Source: JAKAWQ01 sp035509315
Lineage (GTDB): Bacteria; Pseudomonadota; Alphaproteobacteria; Acetobacterales; Acetobacteraceae
Length of the DNA: 40,165 nucleotides
Assembly (NCBI GenBank): GCA_035509315.1
Contig: DATJLS010000046.1
Span: forward strand, 1 to 40,165
Reading direction: 5' to 3'
Made by a program: the position numbers and the translations under genes. Positions 23,568 to 32,432 of the stretch are shown here, piece by piece (the first letter of the stretch is position 1; each line of letters starts with the position of its first letter). The notes below the pieces were generated by a model that saw nothing but the letters and a program-made list of their open reading frames with translations, was not told the origin of the DNA and searched no databases.

Positions 23568-23580
23568 GATGTTTTACATC
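23568..23580. promoter_or_regulatory. Candidate TetR operator
   Basis: GATGT-TTT-ACATC, a perfect 5+5 inverted repeat beginning five bases upstream of the TetR start codon and AT-rich compared with its surroundings. Its position suggests autoregulation (inference). Confidence 0.5.
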
Positions 23581-23747
23581 GCCGGCCCGGTGAGGGAAGC
23601 GGGCGCAGCGGTGCGCGCAACCCTGTCACGGAGCAAAAGGGGGGCGGAAAGGCCGGATCGGGCCTTGGCAAGCCAGAGCAAACCGCCTTGCATACGATGG
23701 TGCCGGCGCGGGTCGCCGGCCGGGAGGAACAGGAGGAACAGCGGAGG

Positions 23748-24992
23748 ATGTCGGCGATCGCGGAAGAAATGACGGCGCGGCCGCCAGTGCGCGCGAATCT
23801 TCCCGCTCCCTATCCCTCGGCCATTCCGCGGCCGAGCGGCGCGCTCCCGCGCGCCGTGCGCGGTGTGCTCTCGCTCGAGGATCTCGAGCCGGTGGCGCGG
23901 CGATATCTGCCCCGCTTCCTCTTCGGCTTCATTTCCGGCGGCGTCGAGACCAACGCCGCACGCAACAGCAATCGCGCGGCCTTCGCGGCACGGCGGCTCG
24001 TGCCGCGCATGCTGGTGGACACGACCGCAAGGCGTCAAGCAACCACGCTTTTCGGCCGGCCCCACGCCTCCGCCTTCGGGATCGCGCCGATGGGCGGCGC
24101 TGCCCTCGCCGCTTTCGACGGTGATCTCGCGCTCGCGCGGGCGGCGGCGGAGGCCAACATCCCCTTTGTGCTGAGCGGCGCCTCCCTGATCCGGCTGGAA
24201 GATGTCATTGCCGCCAATCCGCATGCCTGGTTCCAGGCCTATATCCCCGGAGACCGGGTGGCGATCGCCGCGCTGGTGGAGCGTGTCGGGCGGGCCGGGT
24301 ACGAGACGCTGGTGGTCACGGCGGATGTTCCGGTGCCGGCCAATCGGGAAAACAATGTGCGCAATGGCTGGTCCTTGCCGCTCCGCCCGACGCCGCGCCT
24401 TGCCTATGAAAGTCTGAGCCACCCGCGCTGGCTGTTTGGCACCGCGCTTGCCACCCTGCGCAGCAGGGGCATGCCGCATTTCGAGAACATGGCGGCGACT
24501 CGCGGCGCGCCGGTGCTCTCACCCAATGCCGAGCGCTCCTTCGGCGCACGCGACGCGCTGAACTGGGCCGATATCGCGTGGATCCGCCGCCGCTGGCCGG
24601 GCAAGCTCGTCGTCAAGGGACTGCTGGCGCCCGAGGATGCGCGGCTCGCCCAGGAGGCTGGCTGCGACGGCATCATCGTCTCGAACCATGGTGGTCGGCA
24701 GCTCGATTTCTCGGTGGCCTCGCTCGACGCGCTGGCGGGCGTGAAGGCGGAAGCCGGAGAGATGTGCGTGATGCTCGATGGCGGCGTGCGCCGGGGCACG
24801 GATCTCCTGAAGGCGCTGGCGCTTGGCGCCGACTTCGTCTTTCTCGGTCGCCCTTTCCTTTATGCGGCTTCGCTGGGCGGCAAGGCGGGCGTGCGCCTTG
24901 CGATCTCCCTTCTTTCCGAGGAGATCGACCGCGACCTCGCCCTCATTGGCAGCACCGGCCTCGACGCGCTGGACGCGACGTTCCTGGCTTGA
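23748..24992 (+). CDS. FMN-dependent alpha-hydroxy-acid dehydrogenase/oxidase
   Basis: 414-aa protein of the lactate dehydrogenase (LldD)/glycolate oxidase family, oxidising a 2-hydroxy acid to a 2-keto acid with FMN. Catalytic segments: HAWFQAYIPGD (Tyr), LVVTADVPVPANRENNVRN (Asp, Arg), KLVVKGLL (FMN Lys), and the signature IVSNHGGRQLD with His314 and the substrate Arg. In the first FMN block, LPRFLFGFISGG, the position equal to glycolate oxidase Tyr24 is Phe61. ATG 23748 ends a purine-rich GGAGGAACAGCGGAGG run. It is divergent from the TetR gene; its stop is seven bases from the converging DedA-like gene. Confidence 0.9.
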   Translation: MSAIAEEMTARPPVRANLPAPYPSAIPRPSGALPRAVRGVLSLEDLEPVARRYLPRFLFGFISGGVETNAARNSNRAAFAARRLVPRMLVDTTARRQATTLFGRPHASAFGIAPMGGAALAAFDGDLALARAAAEANIPFVLSGASLIRLEDVIAANPHAWFQAYIPGDRVAIAALVERVGRAGYETLVVTADVPVPANRENNVRNGWSLPLRPTPRLAYESLSHPRWLFGTALATLRSRGMPHFENMAATRGAPVLSPNAERSFGARDALNWADIAWIRRRWPGKLVVKGLLAPEDARLAQEAGCDGIIVSNHGGRQLDFSVASLDALAGVKAEAGEMCVMLDGGVRRGTDLLKALALGADFVFLGRPFLYAASLGGKAGVRLAISLLSEEIDRDLALIGSTGLDALDATFLA

Positions 24993-24999
24993 TCGTCTC

Positions 25000-25578
25000 T
25001 CAAAGGTATTTGAGCGCCGCGAAGCCGCCGACGAGCCCGAGCAGGAAAAGCGCGAGGACGAGACCGAGCCGGCGCTCGATCAGCCCGCGTACCGGCTCCC
25101 CCCAGCGGCAGAGAAGGAATGCGGTCAGGAAAAAGCGGCCCCCGCGGGTGGCAAGGCTCGCCAGCATGAAGAGCGGGAAGCTGAACGAAGCCGCGCCGGA
25201 GGCGATGGTGACGATCTTGTAGGGAATCGGCGTGAAGCCCTTGACCAGGATCACCAGCAGCCCCCAGCGCCGGTAGAGCGCCTGGAAGGACGCGAAGGCA
25301 TGGTCATAGCCGTAGAAATGGATGATCGGGCGAGCCAGGTGAGCGAGCAGGGCATAGCCGATCAGGTAGCCGAGCACACCGCCAGCGACACTGCCGGCGG
25401 TGGCGATGGCGGCGAAGCGCCAGGCGCGGCCCGGCTGGGCGAGCGCCATGGGAATGAGCAGCGCATCGGGGGGAACGGGAAAGACGCTCGCCTCGGCAAA
25501 GGCAACCGCCGCGAGCCACCAACCGGCGTACGGGCTTGCGGCGAGCGCGATCACGCGCTGGTACCAGCGCTCGAGCAT
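25000..25578 (-). CDS. DedA/YqaA-type membrane protein (VTT domain)
   Basis: 192-aa inner-membrane protein with about four or five hydrophobic segments (AGWWLAAVAFAEASVFPVP, AIATAGSVAGGVLGYLIGYA, LVILVKGFTPIPYKIVTIASGAA, LVLALFLLGLVGGF). The FPVPPD and KGFTPIPYK motifs are the family marks. Relatives are implicated in membrane lipid flipping and envelope homeostasis. ATG 25578 (MLERWYQRV) has GGAGGAG ahead; the longer frame starting at 25875 overlaps the next gene and adds unrelated residues, so it is rejected. Confidence 0.9.
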   Translation of the reverse strand: MLERWYQRVIALAASPYAGWWLAAVAFAEASVFPVPPDALLIPMALAQPGRAWRFAAIATAGSVAGGVLGYLIGYALLAHLARPIIHFYGYDHAFASFQALYRRWGLLVILVKGFTPIPYKIVTIASGAASFSFPLFMLASLATRGGRFFLTAFLLCRWGEPVRGLIERRLGLVLALFLLGLVGGFAALKYL

Positions 25579-25792
25579 GAAACGGCTCCTCCGGTTCCGG
25601 GTCGTCTGCCCATGCCATTCCCGGCGCGAAGGCGCAACCGTCGCGGCCGGGCTGGCCGCGGCCGCCGGGGCGCCGCTAGACTGGGGTTTCCGCTTCAGAA
25701 GACGCCGGAGGAGAGCCCAGACCATGAGCCATCGCCCGATCCGTGCGTGCCGCCTCCCCCGCCCACCCGCCGCGTGAGCCGGGGACCATCCG

Positions 25793-26470
25793 ATGTCACT
25801 GCCGGGAGAGGCGTTCCTCGCCGTCTGGAATGACGCGCCAGAGGAGCTCGAGGAGGAGTTCAATGTCTGGTACATGCGCGAGCATATGCCGGAGCGCGTG
25901 GCCGTGCCCGGATTCCTCGGCGGCCGGCGCTACGTCGCCTGGGAGCGCAGCTTCCATCGCTATTTCGCGCTCTATCCGACGCGCACGCTTTCGGTTCTGA
26001 ACGGGCCTGACTATCTCGCGCGCCTCAATGCGCCGAGCCCCTGGACCCAGAAGATGTTTCCAAGGCTCCTCAATTACGTGCGCGGGGCCTGCCGCATCGT
26101 CGCCACCCGCAGCGAGGGGGTGGGCGGCTTCATCGCCGCCATCCGGCTCTCCCTCTCGGAGTTCGACCGCGGGCTCGAAAAATCGGCGAGCATGGCGGCC
26201 GCGGCGGAGATCCATGGTCTTGACGGCGTGACAGGGGTGCATATCGGCATCGTCGATCCCGAGGTCACCAACGCGCCGAGCACGGAACGGCAGCTGCGCG
26301 CGACCGAGAGCAGCTTCGATGCGGTGGTGCTGGTCGAGACGACGAGCCGCCGCGGGGCCGAGGAGGCCATGCCGACGATCGAGGAAACCCTGGCCGCTCT
26401 GCCGAACATGGCGCCGAGCCGGACCAGCGCGATCTATGGTCTCTCCCATCTTTTCGAGCCTCCCGGCTGA
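25793..26470 (+). CDS. Unrecognised two-repeat protein, possibly dimeric alpha/beta-barrel type
   Basis: 225 aa, cytosolic, no signal or membrane segment. The N-terminal part (AFLAVWNDAPEELEEEFNVWYMREHMPERVAVPGFLGGRRYV) resembles EthD/stress-responsive barrel domains, with the typical E-E-F-N-x-W-Y-x-x-E-H pattern; the second half (GGFIAAIRLSLSEF through HIGIVDPEVT) may be a second copy of the fold. No enzymatic motif can be named. ATG 25793 is chosen because it precedes the conserved block. It stands alone between the DedA-like gene (divergent) and a long gene-poor region. Confidence 0.75.
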   Translation: MSLPGEAFLAVWNDAPEELEEEFNVWYMREHMPERVAVPGFLGGRRYVAWERSFHRYFALYPTRTLSVLNGPDYLARLNAPSPWTQKMFPRLLNYVRGACRIVATRSEGVGGFIAAIRLSLSEFDRGLEKSASMAAAAEIHGLDGVTGVHIGIVDPEVTNAPSTERQLRATESSFDAVVLVETTSRRGAEEAMPTIEETLAALPNMAPSRTSAIYGLSHLFEPPG

Positions 26471-26609
26471 GCGGGCGGATCTCCCCGATCCCAGCCTTCC
26501 CGGAATCGTCGGCGATGCGGGTCATCCGGTTTCTGGCGACGGGTAGGCCGCGCCGCGCGTGATCGAGCCAGGGCTCGGCACGAGAACGGTCGACGGCCCC
26601 CCTCGCGGG

Positions 26610-26680
26610 CCGAAGTTCGCGGTATCGGAATGCGGGCCCAATCGGGATATTTGGTCTTTATTCTCAATGATCTGCTGATC
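26610..26680. repeat. Family C repeat, degenerate copy 4
   Basis: The minus strand shows ATTCCGATACCGCGAACTTCGG, whose core matches the loop and right arm of copy 3 (GATACTGCAAATTTCGG). On the plus strand AATCGGGATA is followed at the right distance by GGTCTTTATTCTCA and GATCTGCT, a diverged form of the tail of copies 1 and 2. Confidence 0.45.
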
Positions 26681-27026
26681 CCCTTCGTTCGTCGCGGGAA
26701 GCGATGAATGAAGGATGCATGACACGAGCCTGCGGCGGTCTCAGGTCGTCACGCTTCAGATTTATTTCCCCGATCGACCTCATGGTTCTGGCGGAATCGC
26801 CGCCACCGCCTACCTCTCTGCGAAGAGAGGAGCACTTCGTCATCCCGACGAGGGCGAGCAACTCGGATATCAAAATAAAATCAGCGGATGATGGCTAAAA
26901 ATTCATCATGTTCTCAGCCGATCGACCTGCGGGGCGCCGCAAGACCCTTCTCTAAAAAACATAAGTGTATTTAGTACGATCGGCCCCTCCTGATGACCGA
27001 TGCCATTGACTTGGAAGATCGACTCT

Positions 27027-27045
27027 GTTGTTTACCGTTGTTTAC
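27027..27045. promoter_or_regulatory. Tandem direct repeat, possible response-regulator box
   Basis: GTTGTTTAC is repeated with a one-base gap (period 10). Tandem direct repeats with a period of one helical turn are typical of OmpR/PhoB-type binding sites, and such a regulator is encoded about 380 bases downstream. The link is inference. Confidence 0.35.
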
Positions 27046-27428
27046 GGGAAATTTAGCTCGGATTCCCGCTGTTGCCGAACGACGCCTGAGGAGTTGCCGA
27101 TGGTGCTCAAGAGGCCGAAATCATCGGCGCTGCCGAGGGCAGGCACGCTGCATGGGGCTTGGTCGCCCCAAATCGGGGCCGCGAGAGCCGCCCTCCCCGT
27201 TCCTGCGCTCAGGGCAGGCGGGCCCCCGAGCGCTGCCCCAAAAGGCGCGCACGAATGTTTTGGACTTTTCGGCTCTTCATTGCCTCCGGCCGCGCTCCAT
27301 CTGTGGCGCCAGTCACATGCAGATCGGCGGGCGCCGTGCGACCAACCCATTGCCGAGGGAGCAGCGCTTTCCCACGCAACGGCGTCATGTTTGCGCGCTC
27401 CGATCACGAGAAGTAGGTCGCTGACATC

Positions 27429-28238
27429 ATGATGAATGCCAACAAAGCAATCCAGTTTCACGGAGAAGGGACCAGCGAGCCGCTGCCGCCATGGTGCGGC
27501 AGCGCGAGCGTCGGGATCGCTCCACAGCCGCGTGTCCTCGTGGTCGATGACGACCCGACCATCCAGCACATGGTCGAGAATTACCTCGAAGAACACAACA
27601 TGCGTACCATTCCTGCCTATGGAAGGCAGGATCTCATGAAGCAATTCGCGATCTCCGAGCCCAGTCTCGTGATCCTCGATCTCAGGCTGGGGCAGGATGA
27701 CGGGCTTGATCTGCTGCGCGAGATCCGCTCGCGCTCCGAGGTCCCGGTGATCATCGCCAGCGGGCATCGCTGCGACGAAATCGATCGCGTCGTCGGGCTG
27801 GAGCTTGGGGCCGACGACTATCTGACCAAGCCCTTCAGCCTTCGCGAACTGCTCGCGCGCGTGCGTGCAGTGCTGCGCCGGCAGGAAGTTGTCCGAAGCA
27901 TGTCGCCTCGCCGCGCGGAATCCGGCGGATGGCAGTTTGGTGACTGGCGGCTCGACCGGCGCTCTCGCCGCCTCACCGATCCCACCGGTGTGCCGGTGGT
28001 GCTGACGAAGGGCGAATATGCTTTGCTGATTGCCTTTCTCGAAGCCCCACAGCGCCCGCTCAGCCGCGAGCATCTGCTGCAGGCAACTCGCGTGCATGAA
28101 GATGTGTTCGACCGCAGCATCGACGTTCAGGTCCTTCGGTTGCGGCGGAAACTCGAGCCGGATCCGAGCATGCCGCGAATCATCCAGACCGAGCGTGGGG
28201 TCGGCTATGTGTTTGTTCTGCCCGTGGATCCGATCTGA
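27429..28238 (+). CDS. OmpR/PhoB family response regulator
   Basis: 269 aa. Receiver domain (about residues 35-150): acidic pocket at Asp40-42 (VVDDDP), phospho-acceptor Asp84 (VILDLRLGQDDG), conserved Ser in IIASGHR and Lys134 in LTKPF. The C-terminal winged helix (about 165-265) has LTKGEYALLIAFLEAPQRPLSR, DRSIDVQVLRLRRKLE and IQTERGVGYVF. The first 35 residues before the receiver form an unusual extension; ATG 27432 is an equally likely start. It is likely the partner of the VirA-like kinase encoded 1.7 kb downstream, with the peroxidase between them. Confidence 0.93.
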   Translation: MMNANKAIQFHGEGTSEPLPPWCGSASVGIAPQPRVLVVDDDPTIQHMVENYLEEHNMRTIPAYGRQDLMKQFAISEPSLVILDLRLGQDDGLDLLREIRSRSEVPVIIASGHRCDEIDRVVGLELGADDYLTKPFSLRELLARVRAVLRRQEVVRSMSPRRAESGGWQFGDWRLDRRSRRLTDPTGVPVVLTKGEYALLIAFLEAPQRPLSREHLLQATRVHEDVFDRSIDVQVLRLRRKLEPDPSMPRIIQTERGVGYVFVLPVDPI

Positions 28239-28908
28239 CCCCTGCATGCCGAATGACGCGCCAAACGCCATCTTTCCAGCTATCGGCGCCCGCGTGGGGC
28301 GCCCTTCGGGGCGTGGGTTGGTCAGGACGGTTACAACGCTAACCTCACTTTCTGATACTGGCGCCTTGCTGCAATACCCGTTCCGCACGATCTCCCCGCT
28401 CAAGAAACCTTGGGAGAGGCCTATGCCGCTTGGAACGGAGTTGCCCCCCCTCCATTCGTATTCTCCGCAAGCCAAAGCGACAGCCCTCCCACGGGACCGT
28501 TCCGCGCCCGAAGCCGGCGGGGCCGTGCCTCTCATCTTTCGCGACGGTCGCCGCTGCTTTTGAAATGGTGCGTCTCGATGGTCGCACCCTGGAGCGTGGT
28601 TGCCGAAGGCGGGATCAGCGACGGTGGGCATCACGCGGGGAAGCAAATGACGAGAGCGGGATGAGCGAGTGTGAGTGCCCTCCTCCCGCTCCAAAGGGGG
28701 TGCGATCGTCCGCCCTGCCATCGATCGTACCCGGGAACCAAAGCGCAGGCGGATGTCGTGCCGCCACGGTCATGTCCCGAACGGGTCAGGAGTTTGCGCG
28801 GAACCCGTTCTCTCGCCTTCCCGACTTTATTGAAGTGCCCGGGGAAGAGTATCAACCCGACACGATATTGCCCTGCGGATATTGTGCGCTGGAAAAGGCC
28901 TCTCCCTC
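28239..28908. other. Intergenic region between response regulator and cytochrome c peroxidase
   Basis: Holds family A copy 7 (28591-28693) and an inverted repeat GGTTA-CAACGC-TAACC (28329-28344) that might be a regulator site. Several short frames cross the repeat; none looks like a real protein. Confidence 0.65.
28591..28693 (+). repeat. Family A repeat, copy 7
   Basis: GGAGCGTGGTTGCCGAAGG, GGGCATCACGCGGGG, AAGCAAATGACG, AGAGCGGGATGAGCG and, at the right end, TCCTCCCGCTCC. Both hairpins can form with small changes. Confidence 0.75.
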
Positions 28909-29904
28909 GTGAGCAGACTCGTACCACGTTCCGGCCCGAGGTTACGTGCCCGTACGGGATGGCTCGTTCTCGTCACGGTGCTGGCAACCATGGGGGCAGC
29001 CAAGGGGGCGGCCGCGCAGACGCCCGATCCTCTCGCCACCGTGCTGCCGACGATCGCCGCTTCGGAGCCGATTACGCCGATTCCTCCGCCGCCTGCCGCC
29101 GATCCCCGGAAGGTGGCGCTTGGGAAGGAACTGTTCGACGACCCCCATCTCTCGCGCAACAACAAACGCGCCTGCCTCTCCTGCCATGACACCAGCACCA
29201 ACGGCGCGACCGACAATAAATTTGACAAGGCGTTCGACGGATCGCCGCTTCCATTTCATACGACCACGGTCTTCAATGCGGCTCTCGATTTCCGGCTCGG
29301 CTGGGAAGGCCGCCATCGGACTCTGGAAGAACAAGCCGAAGCCTCTTTGGACGATCCCGCAACCATGGGCACGAGCATCGCCCAGGTTCTGACGAAGCTG
29401 AGAGCCGACCCCGAGATGGTTCGTCAATTCAGGGCGGCCTATGGACGCGCGCCGGATCGTGCAAACCTCCTCAATGCCATCGCCACCTATGAGCGATCTT
29501 TGCTGACGCCGGGCAGCCGCTTCGATCGCTGGCTTGAAGGTGACGAATCCGCGCTCTCGAGCGAAGAGCTGCATGGTTATCACCTGTTCAAGTCGTTGGG
29601 CTGCGTCTCCTGTCATCAGGGCGTCAATGTCGGCGGCAATCTGTTCGAGCGGCATGGCATCTTCCATCCGCTCGCCTCGACGAAACCGGAACTCGTGGTC
29701 GTGCCAAGCCTGCGCAATGTCGCCGTGATGGCACCATATTTCCAGGATGGCAGTGCGGCGACGCTTTCCGATGCCGTGCGAAAGATGGCGCATGCCCAGC
29801 TCGACCGGACACTCACGGACCAGCAGATCAAGGCGATCGTCGCGTTCCTCAAGACGCTGACGGGAAACTACAACGGCGCGCCTCTGGTCGCTCCCTCCCC
29901 ATGA
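28909..29904 (+). CDS. Di-heme cytochrome c peroxidase family protein
   Basis: 331-aa periplasmic protein with an N-terminal signal (GWLVLVTVLATMGAAKGAAA, cleavage near AQTPDP) and two c-type heme motifs, CLSCH (89-93) and CVSCH (232-236). Blocks VALGKELFDDPHLSRNN, HTTTVFNAALDFRLGWEGR and VVPSLRNVAVMAPYFQDGS are typical of the CcpA/MauG-like family, which reduces peroxide or oxidises protein substrates. I chose GTG 28909; a TTG at 28882 is in frame. Its stop overlaps the kinase ATG (ATGA, 29901-29904), so enzyme and sensor are coupled. Confidence 0.92.
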   Translation: MSRLVPRSGPRLRARTGWLVLVTVLATMGAAKGAAAQTPDPLATVLPTIAASEPITPIPPPPAADPRKVALGKELFDDPHLSRNNKRACLSCHDTSTNGATDNKFDKAFDGSPLPFHTTTVFNAALDFRLGWEGRHRTLEEQAEASLDDPATMGTSIAQVLTKLRADPEMVRQFRAAYGRAPDRANLLNAIATYERSLLTPGSRFDRWLEGDESALSSEELHGYHLFKSLGCVSCHQGVNVGGNLFERHGIFHPLASTKPELVVVPSLRNVAVMAPYFQDGSAATLSDAVRKMAHAQLDRTLTDQQIKAIVAFLKTLTGNYNGAPLVAPSP

Positions 29905-32432
29905 GGCTGCCGCCTTCCCTGGTCGGGGTTCCGCTCCTGGTGGCGCTGCTCACCTGGCTGGCTCTGCATGCCGTCAATGTCGATGCGCGGCGGCTCGACA
30001 GCGCGCTTGCCGCGCTCGAACACTTCACGAAAGCGGAGAATGCGCTGCATCGCGATGTCCTTGCTGCGCGGATCGGCATCTTGCGCAACTACGACCCCTT
30101 GGTACGCGAAGTCACCGTGCTGGACAACGCGCTCGGCCAACTGCGTCAAACGAATGCCGGCGACACCGAGACGATGGCCGCCATCAACCGCGTGGCGGCA
30201 TCGGTTGCCTGGGAGGAGGAGCTGGTCGAGCAGTTCAAGTCCTACAACGCCCTGCTGCAGAACTCGCTCGCCTATTTCGGGCTGTTCAGCAACGAGCTTG
30301 GGGACGTGGACCACACCGGACATCTGGCTCCGGCAGTCAGCCGGCTTGCCGCCGCGATGCTGCGATTCACGCTGGACACCTCGCCGGCGACGGCACATGA
30401 GGTAGGGGCGGAGCTCGACGAGCTCGCAAGCCAATCTCCCCCGGCGGGCGATGCCGACAAGGTGCAGGCATTGCTGGCGCATGGACGGTTGCTGTACCGC
30501 ATTCTTCCCGAAACCGATGATATCCTGCGAACCTTGGTCGTCCTTCCATCAAGGGAAGGCGAGGATGAAGTCCACAGCCTGATTCTGGCCCACGAGGCTG
30601 CTTCACGGACGACGGCTCATCGTTTTCGTTCCGTGCTTTACATCGTATCCCTGCTTCTGGTTGCCCTTTTGCTTTATCTCGGCCTGCAGCTTCGGGCGCG
30701 GGCAGCGATGCTCCGGCGCCGGGCCGCATTCGAGCACCTGATCACCACGGTTTCGATGCATATTCTTCAGGCAGGACAGCAGGATTTCCATGCCGCGATT
30801 GAGCGGTCGCTCGGCGATATGGCCGAGTTTCTCGACTCCGACCGCGCGTATTTCCTGCTTTCCAATCCTTCGGCGCAGAAGGCTGCCTGGTCCAGGCCAG
30901 GAATGAGCTTCCCGGCCGGCTGGCCGGAACAGGCTCCTGCGCTTGCGGCGAGGTTCGACCCGGCCAAGGAAGGCGTCGTCCATGTCCCTGACGTGGCGCG
31001 GCTCCCACGCGGTCCGGACAGGGAGCTAACCGAACGATTCGGGCTGAAAGGCTGGGCATGCGCCTGGAGCCTGGGCCAGGACGGTGCCCAGGCGCTTCTG
31101 GGCTTCGACGCGCTGCGGCACGCCTACAGGATCAACCCCACCGGTGAAGCCAGCCTCCTGCGAATGGCACTCGATACCATCCTCAATGCCTTCAGGCGAC
31201 AAACGATGGAGCAGGATAAGGACCTGCTGGAAACGCGGTTGCAGCAGGCTCGCCGCATGGAGATCATCGGCGCGCTGGCAAGCGGGGTTGCGCACAATTT
31301 CAACAATATCATCGGCGCGATTCTCGGCTATGCTGAAATGGCGGAAGCGCAATCTCCGCCGGATGGCCGGATTGCCCGCAATTTCGAGGAAATTCGCCGC
31401 GCCGGACAGAGAGCCCGCGAGCTCGTCGGCCAGATCCTCACCTTCGGTCGTCGGCGCGACGCGCATCGCGAGCCGGTCAGTGTCGGCACCGCGGTGACGG
31501 AGGCTGCGTCCCTTCTGCATGCCTCCCTGCTGCCAGGGACCGCCCTTATCATTCGCGAAACGCCGCGGGAGGCCGTTGTTCTCGCCGAACCGGTCCAGCT
31601 GCAGCAATTGATCTTCAACCTGTGCATCAATGCCGCCCAGGCCATGAACGGCCGCGGAGACATCTTGGTGGAGACCGCGGTGCACGAGCTTCCTGAGGGA
31701 CGGTCCCTCAGCCACGGATATCTCCGGCCGGGACGATATGTGTGCATCGGTGTCGCCGACAGCGGCCCCGGCATCGACGACGCGACGCTCGGGCGGATAT
31801 TCGAGCCCTTTGTCACCACGCGTGCGAATGGGAACGGCCTTGGCCTCACGACCGTGCGCGAGATCGTCCGCGAGTACGGTGGCGCGATGAATGTCACGAG
31901 CGTGCAGAGAGAGGGCAGCCGCTTCGAAGCCTGGCTTCCATGCGTTGCTGCGCCCGCTGCGGTTTTGACTGGAGAGACAAGGCAGCTTCAGCGTGGGCAT
32001 GGCGAGACGGTTCTGGTGGTCAACGACAATCGCACGCAATTGCTGCGGGATGAGGAAATCCTGGCAGTGCTGGGCTACGAGCCGGTTGGCTTCGCCCGCG
32101 CTGATGACGCCCTGGCATCCTGCCGGGTGGCGCCCGAACGTTTCTCGGCCGCCGTGGTTGGCCGCCTGATCCCGGTGGAAAAGGCCACCGAATTCGTAAC
32201 GCAATTACACCAAATTCTGCCCGGTCTGCCCGTAGTCGTGGCCATGGGTTCCGTCGAGCAGGTCGATGCCGAAACATTGTTGAGCGCCGGCTCGTTCGAA
32301 GTGGTGAGCCAGCCCTTCGTGCCCGCCGAAATGGCAGCAGCACTCGCCCGCGCGCTCGCAAGCTCCGGACAAGGCCACCCGCAGATCGTCGCCGCGGGTG
32401 AGGACCCGAGAGCCCACCCCTGGCCGCCTTGA
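29901..32432 (+). CDS. VirA-like hybrid sensor histidine kinase with DAHL domain and pseudo-receiver
   Basis: 843 aa. Order: membrane segment (about 5-27); periplasmic DAHL domain (about 30-240; ENALHRDVLAARIGILRNYDPL is its mark); second membrane segment (about 244-264); GAF-like region (about 275-430); HisKA with His465 (SGVAHNFNNIIGAILGY); HATPase (NLCINAAQAM, VADSGPGID, FEPFVTTRANGNGLGL); C-terminal receiver (about 695-820). The receiver has lost its working residues: Asn for acidic-pocket Asp (VVNDN), Gly754 where the phospho-Asp should be (VVGRLIP) and Gln804 for the Lys (SQPF), so it cannot be phosphorylated in the usual way. It overlaps the peroxidase stop; the likely partner is the regulator at 27429. 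Confidence 0.93.
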   Translation: MRLPPSLVGVPLLVALLTWLALHAVNVDARRLDSALAALEHFTKAENALHRDVLAARIGILRNYDPLVREVTVLDNALGQLRQTNAGDTETMAAINRVAASVAWEEELVEQFKSYNALLQNSLAYFGLFSNELGDVDHTGHLAPAVSRLAAAMLRFTLDTSPATAHEVGAELDELASQSPPAGDADKVQALLAHGRLLYRILPETDDILRTLVVLPSREGEDEVHSLILAHEAASRTTAHRFRSVLYIVSLLLVALLLYLGLQLRARAAMLRRRAAFEHLITTVSMHILQAGQQDFHAAIERSLGDMAEFLDSDRAYFLLSNPSAQKAAWSRPGMSFPAGWPEQAPALAARFDPAKEGVVHVPDVARLPRGPDRELTERFGLKGWACAWSLGQDGAQALLGFDALRHAYRINPTGEASLLRMALDTILNAFRRQTMEQDKDLLETRLQQARRMEIIGALASGVAHNFNNIIGAILGYAEMAEAQSPPDGRIARNFEEIRRAGQRARELVGQILTFGRRRDAHREPVSVGTAVTEAASLLHASLLPGTALIIRETPREAVVLAEPVQLQQLIFNLCINAAQAMNGRGDILVETAVHELPEGRSLSHGYLRPGRYVCIGVADSGPGIDDATLGRIFEPFVTTRANGNGLGLTTVREIVREYGGAMNVTSVQREGSRFEAWLPCVAAPAAVLTGETRQLQRGHGETVLVVNDNRTQLLRDEEILAVLGYEPVGFARADDALASCRVAPERFSAAVVGRLIPVEKATEFVTQLHQILPGLPVVVAMGSVEQVDAETLLSAGSFEVVSQPFVPAEMAAALARALASSGQGHPQIVAAGEDPRAHPWPP

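Larger units (their letters stand above)
26471..27428. other. Gene-poor region of about 960 bases before the response regulator
   Basis: Holds a degenerate family C copy (26610-26680), a stretch at 26730-26760 with a family A-like arm, and an AT-rich zone (26870-27060) unlike its surroundings. A direct repeat GTTGTTTAC occurs at 27027-27035 and 27037-27045. Reading frames at 26993-27424 overlap each other in several frames without recognisable protein features; I do not call them. Confidence 0.65.

Noticed and set aside
26993..27432. Two overlapping small plus-strand frames of 134-143 aa
   Set aside because: They overlap in different frames over the same DNA, lack ribosome sites and show no conserved features.
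27042..28721. 559-aa open frame on the minus strand
   Set aside because: Covers the response regulator in antisense and the gene-poor flank; composition is that of a shadow frame.
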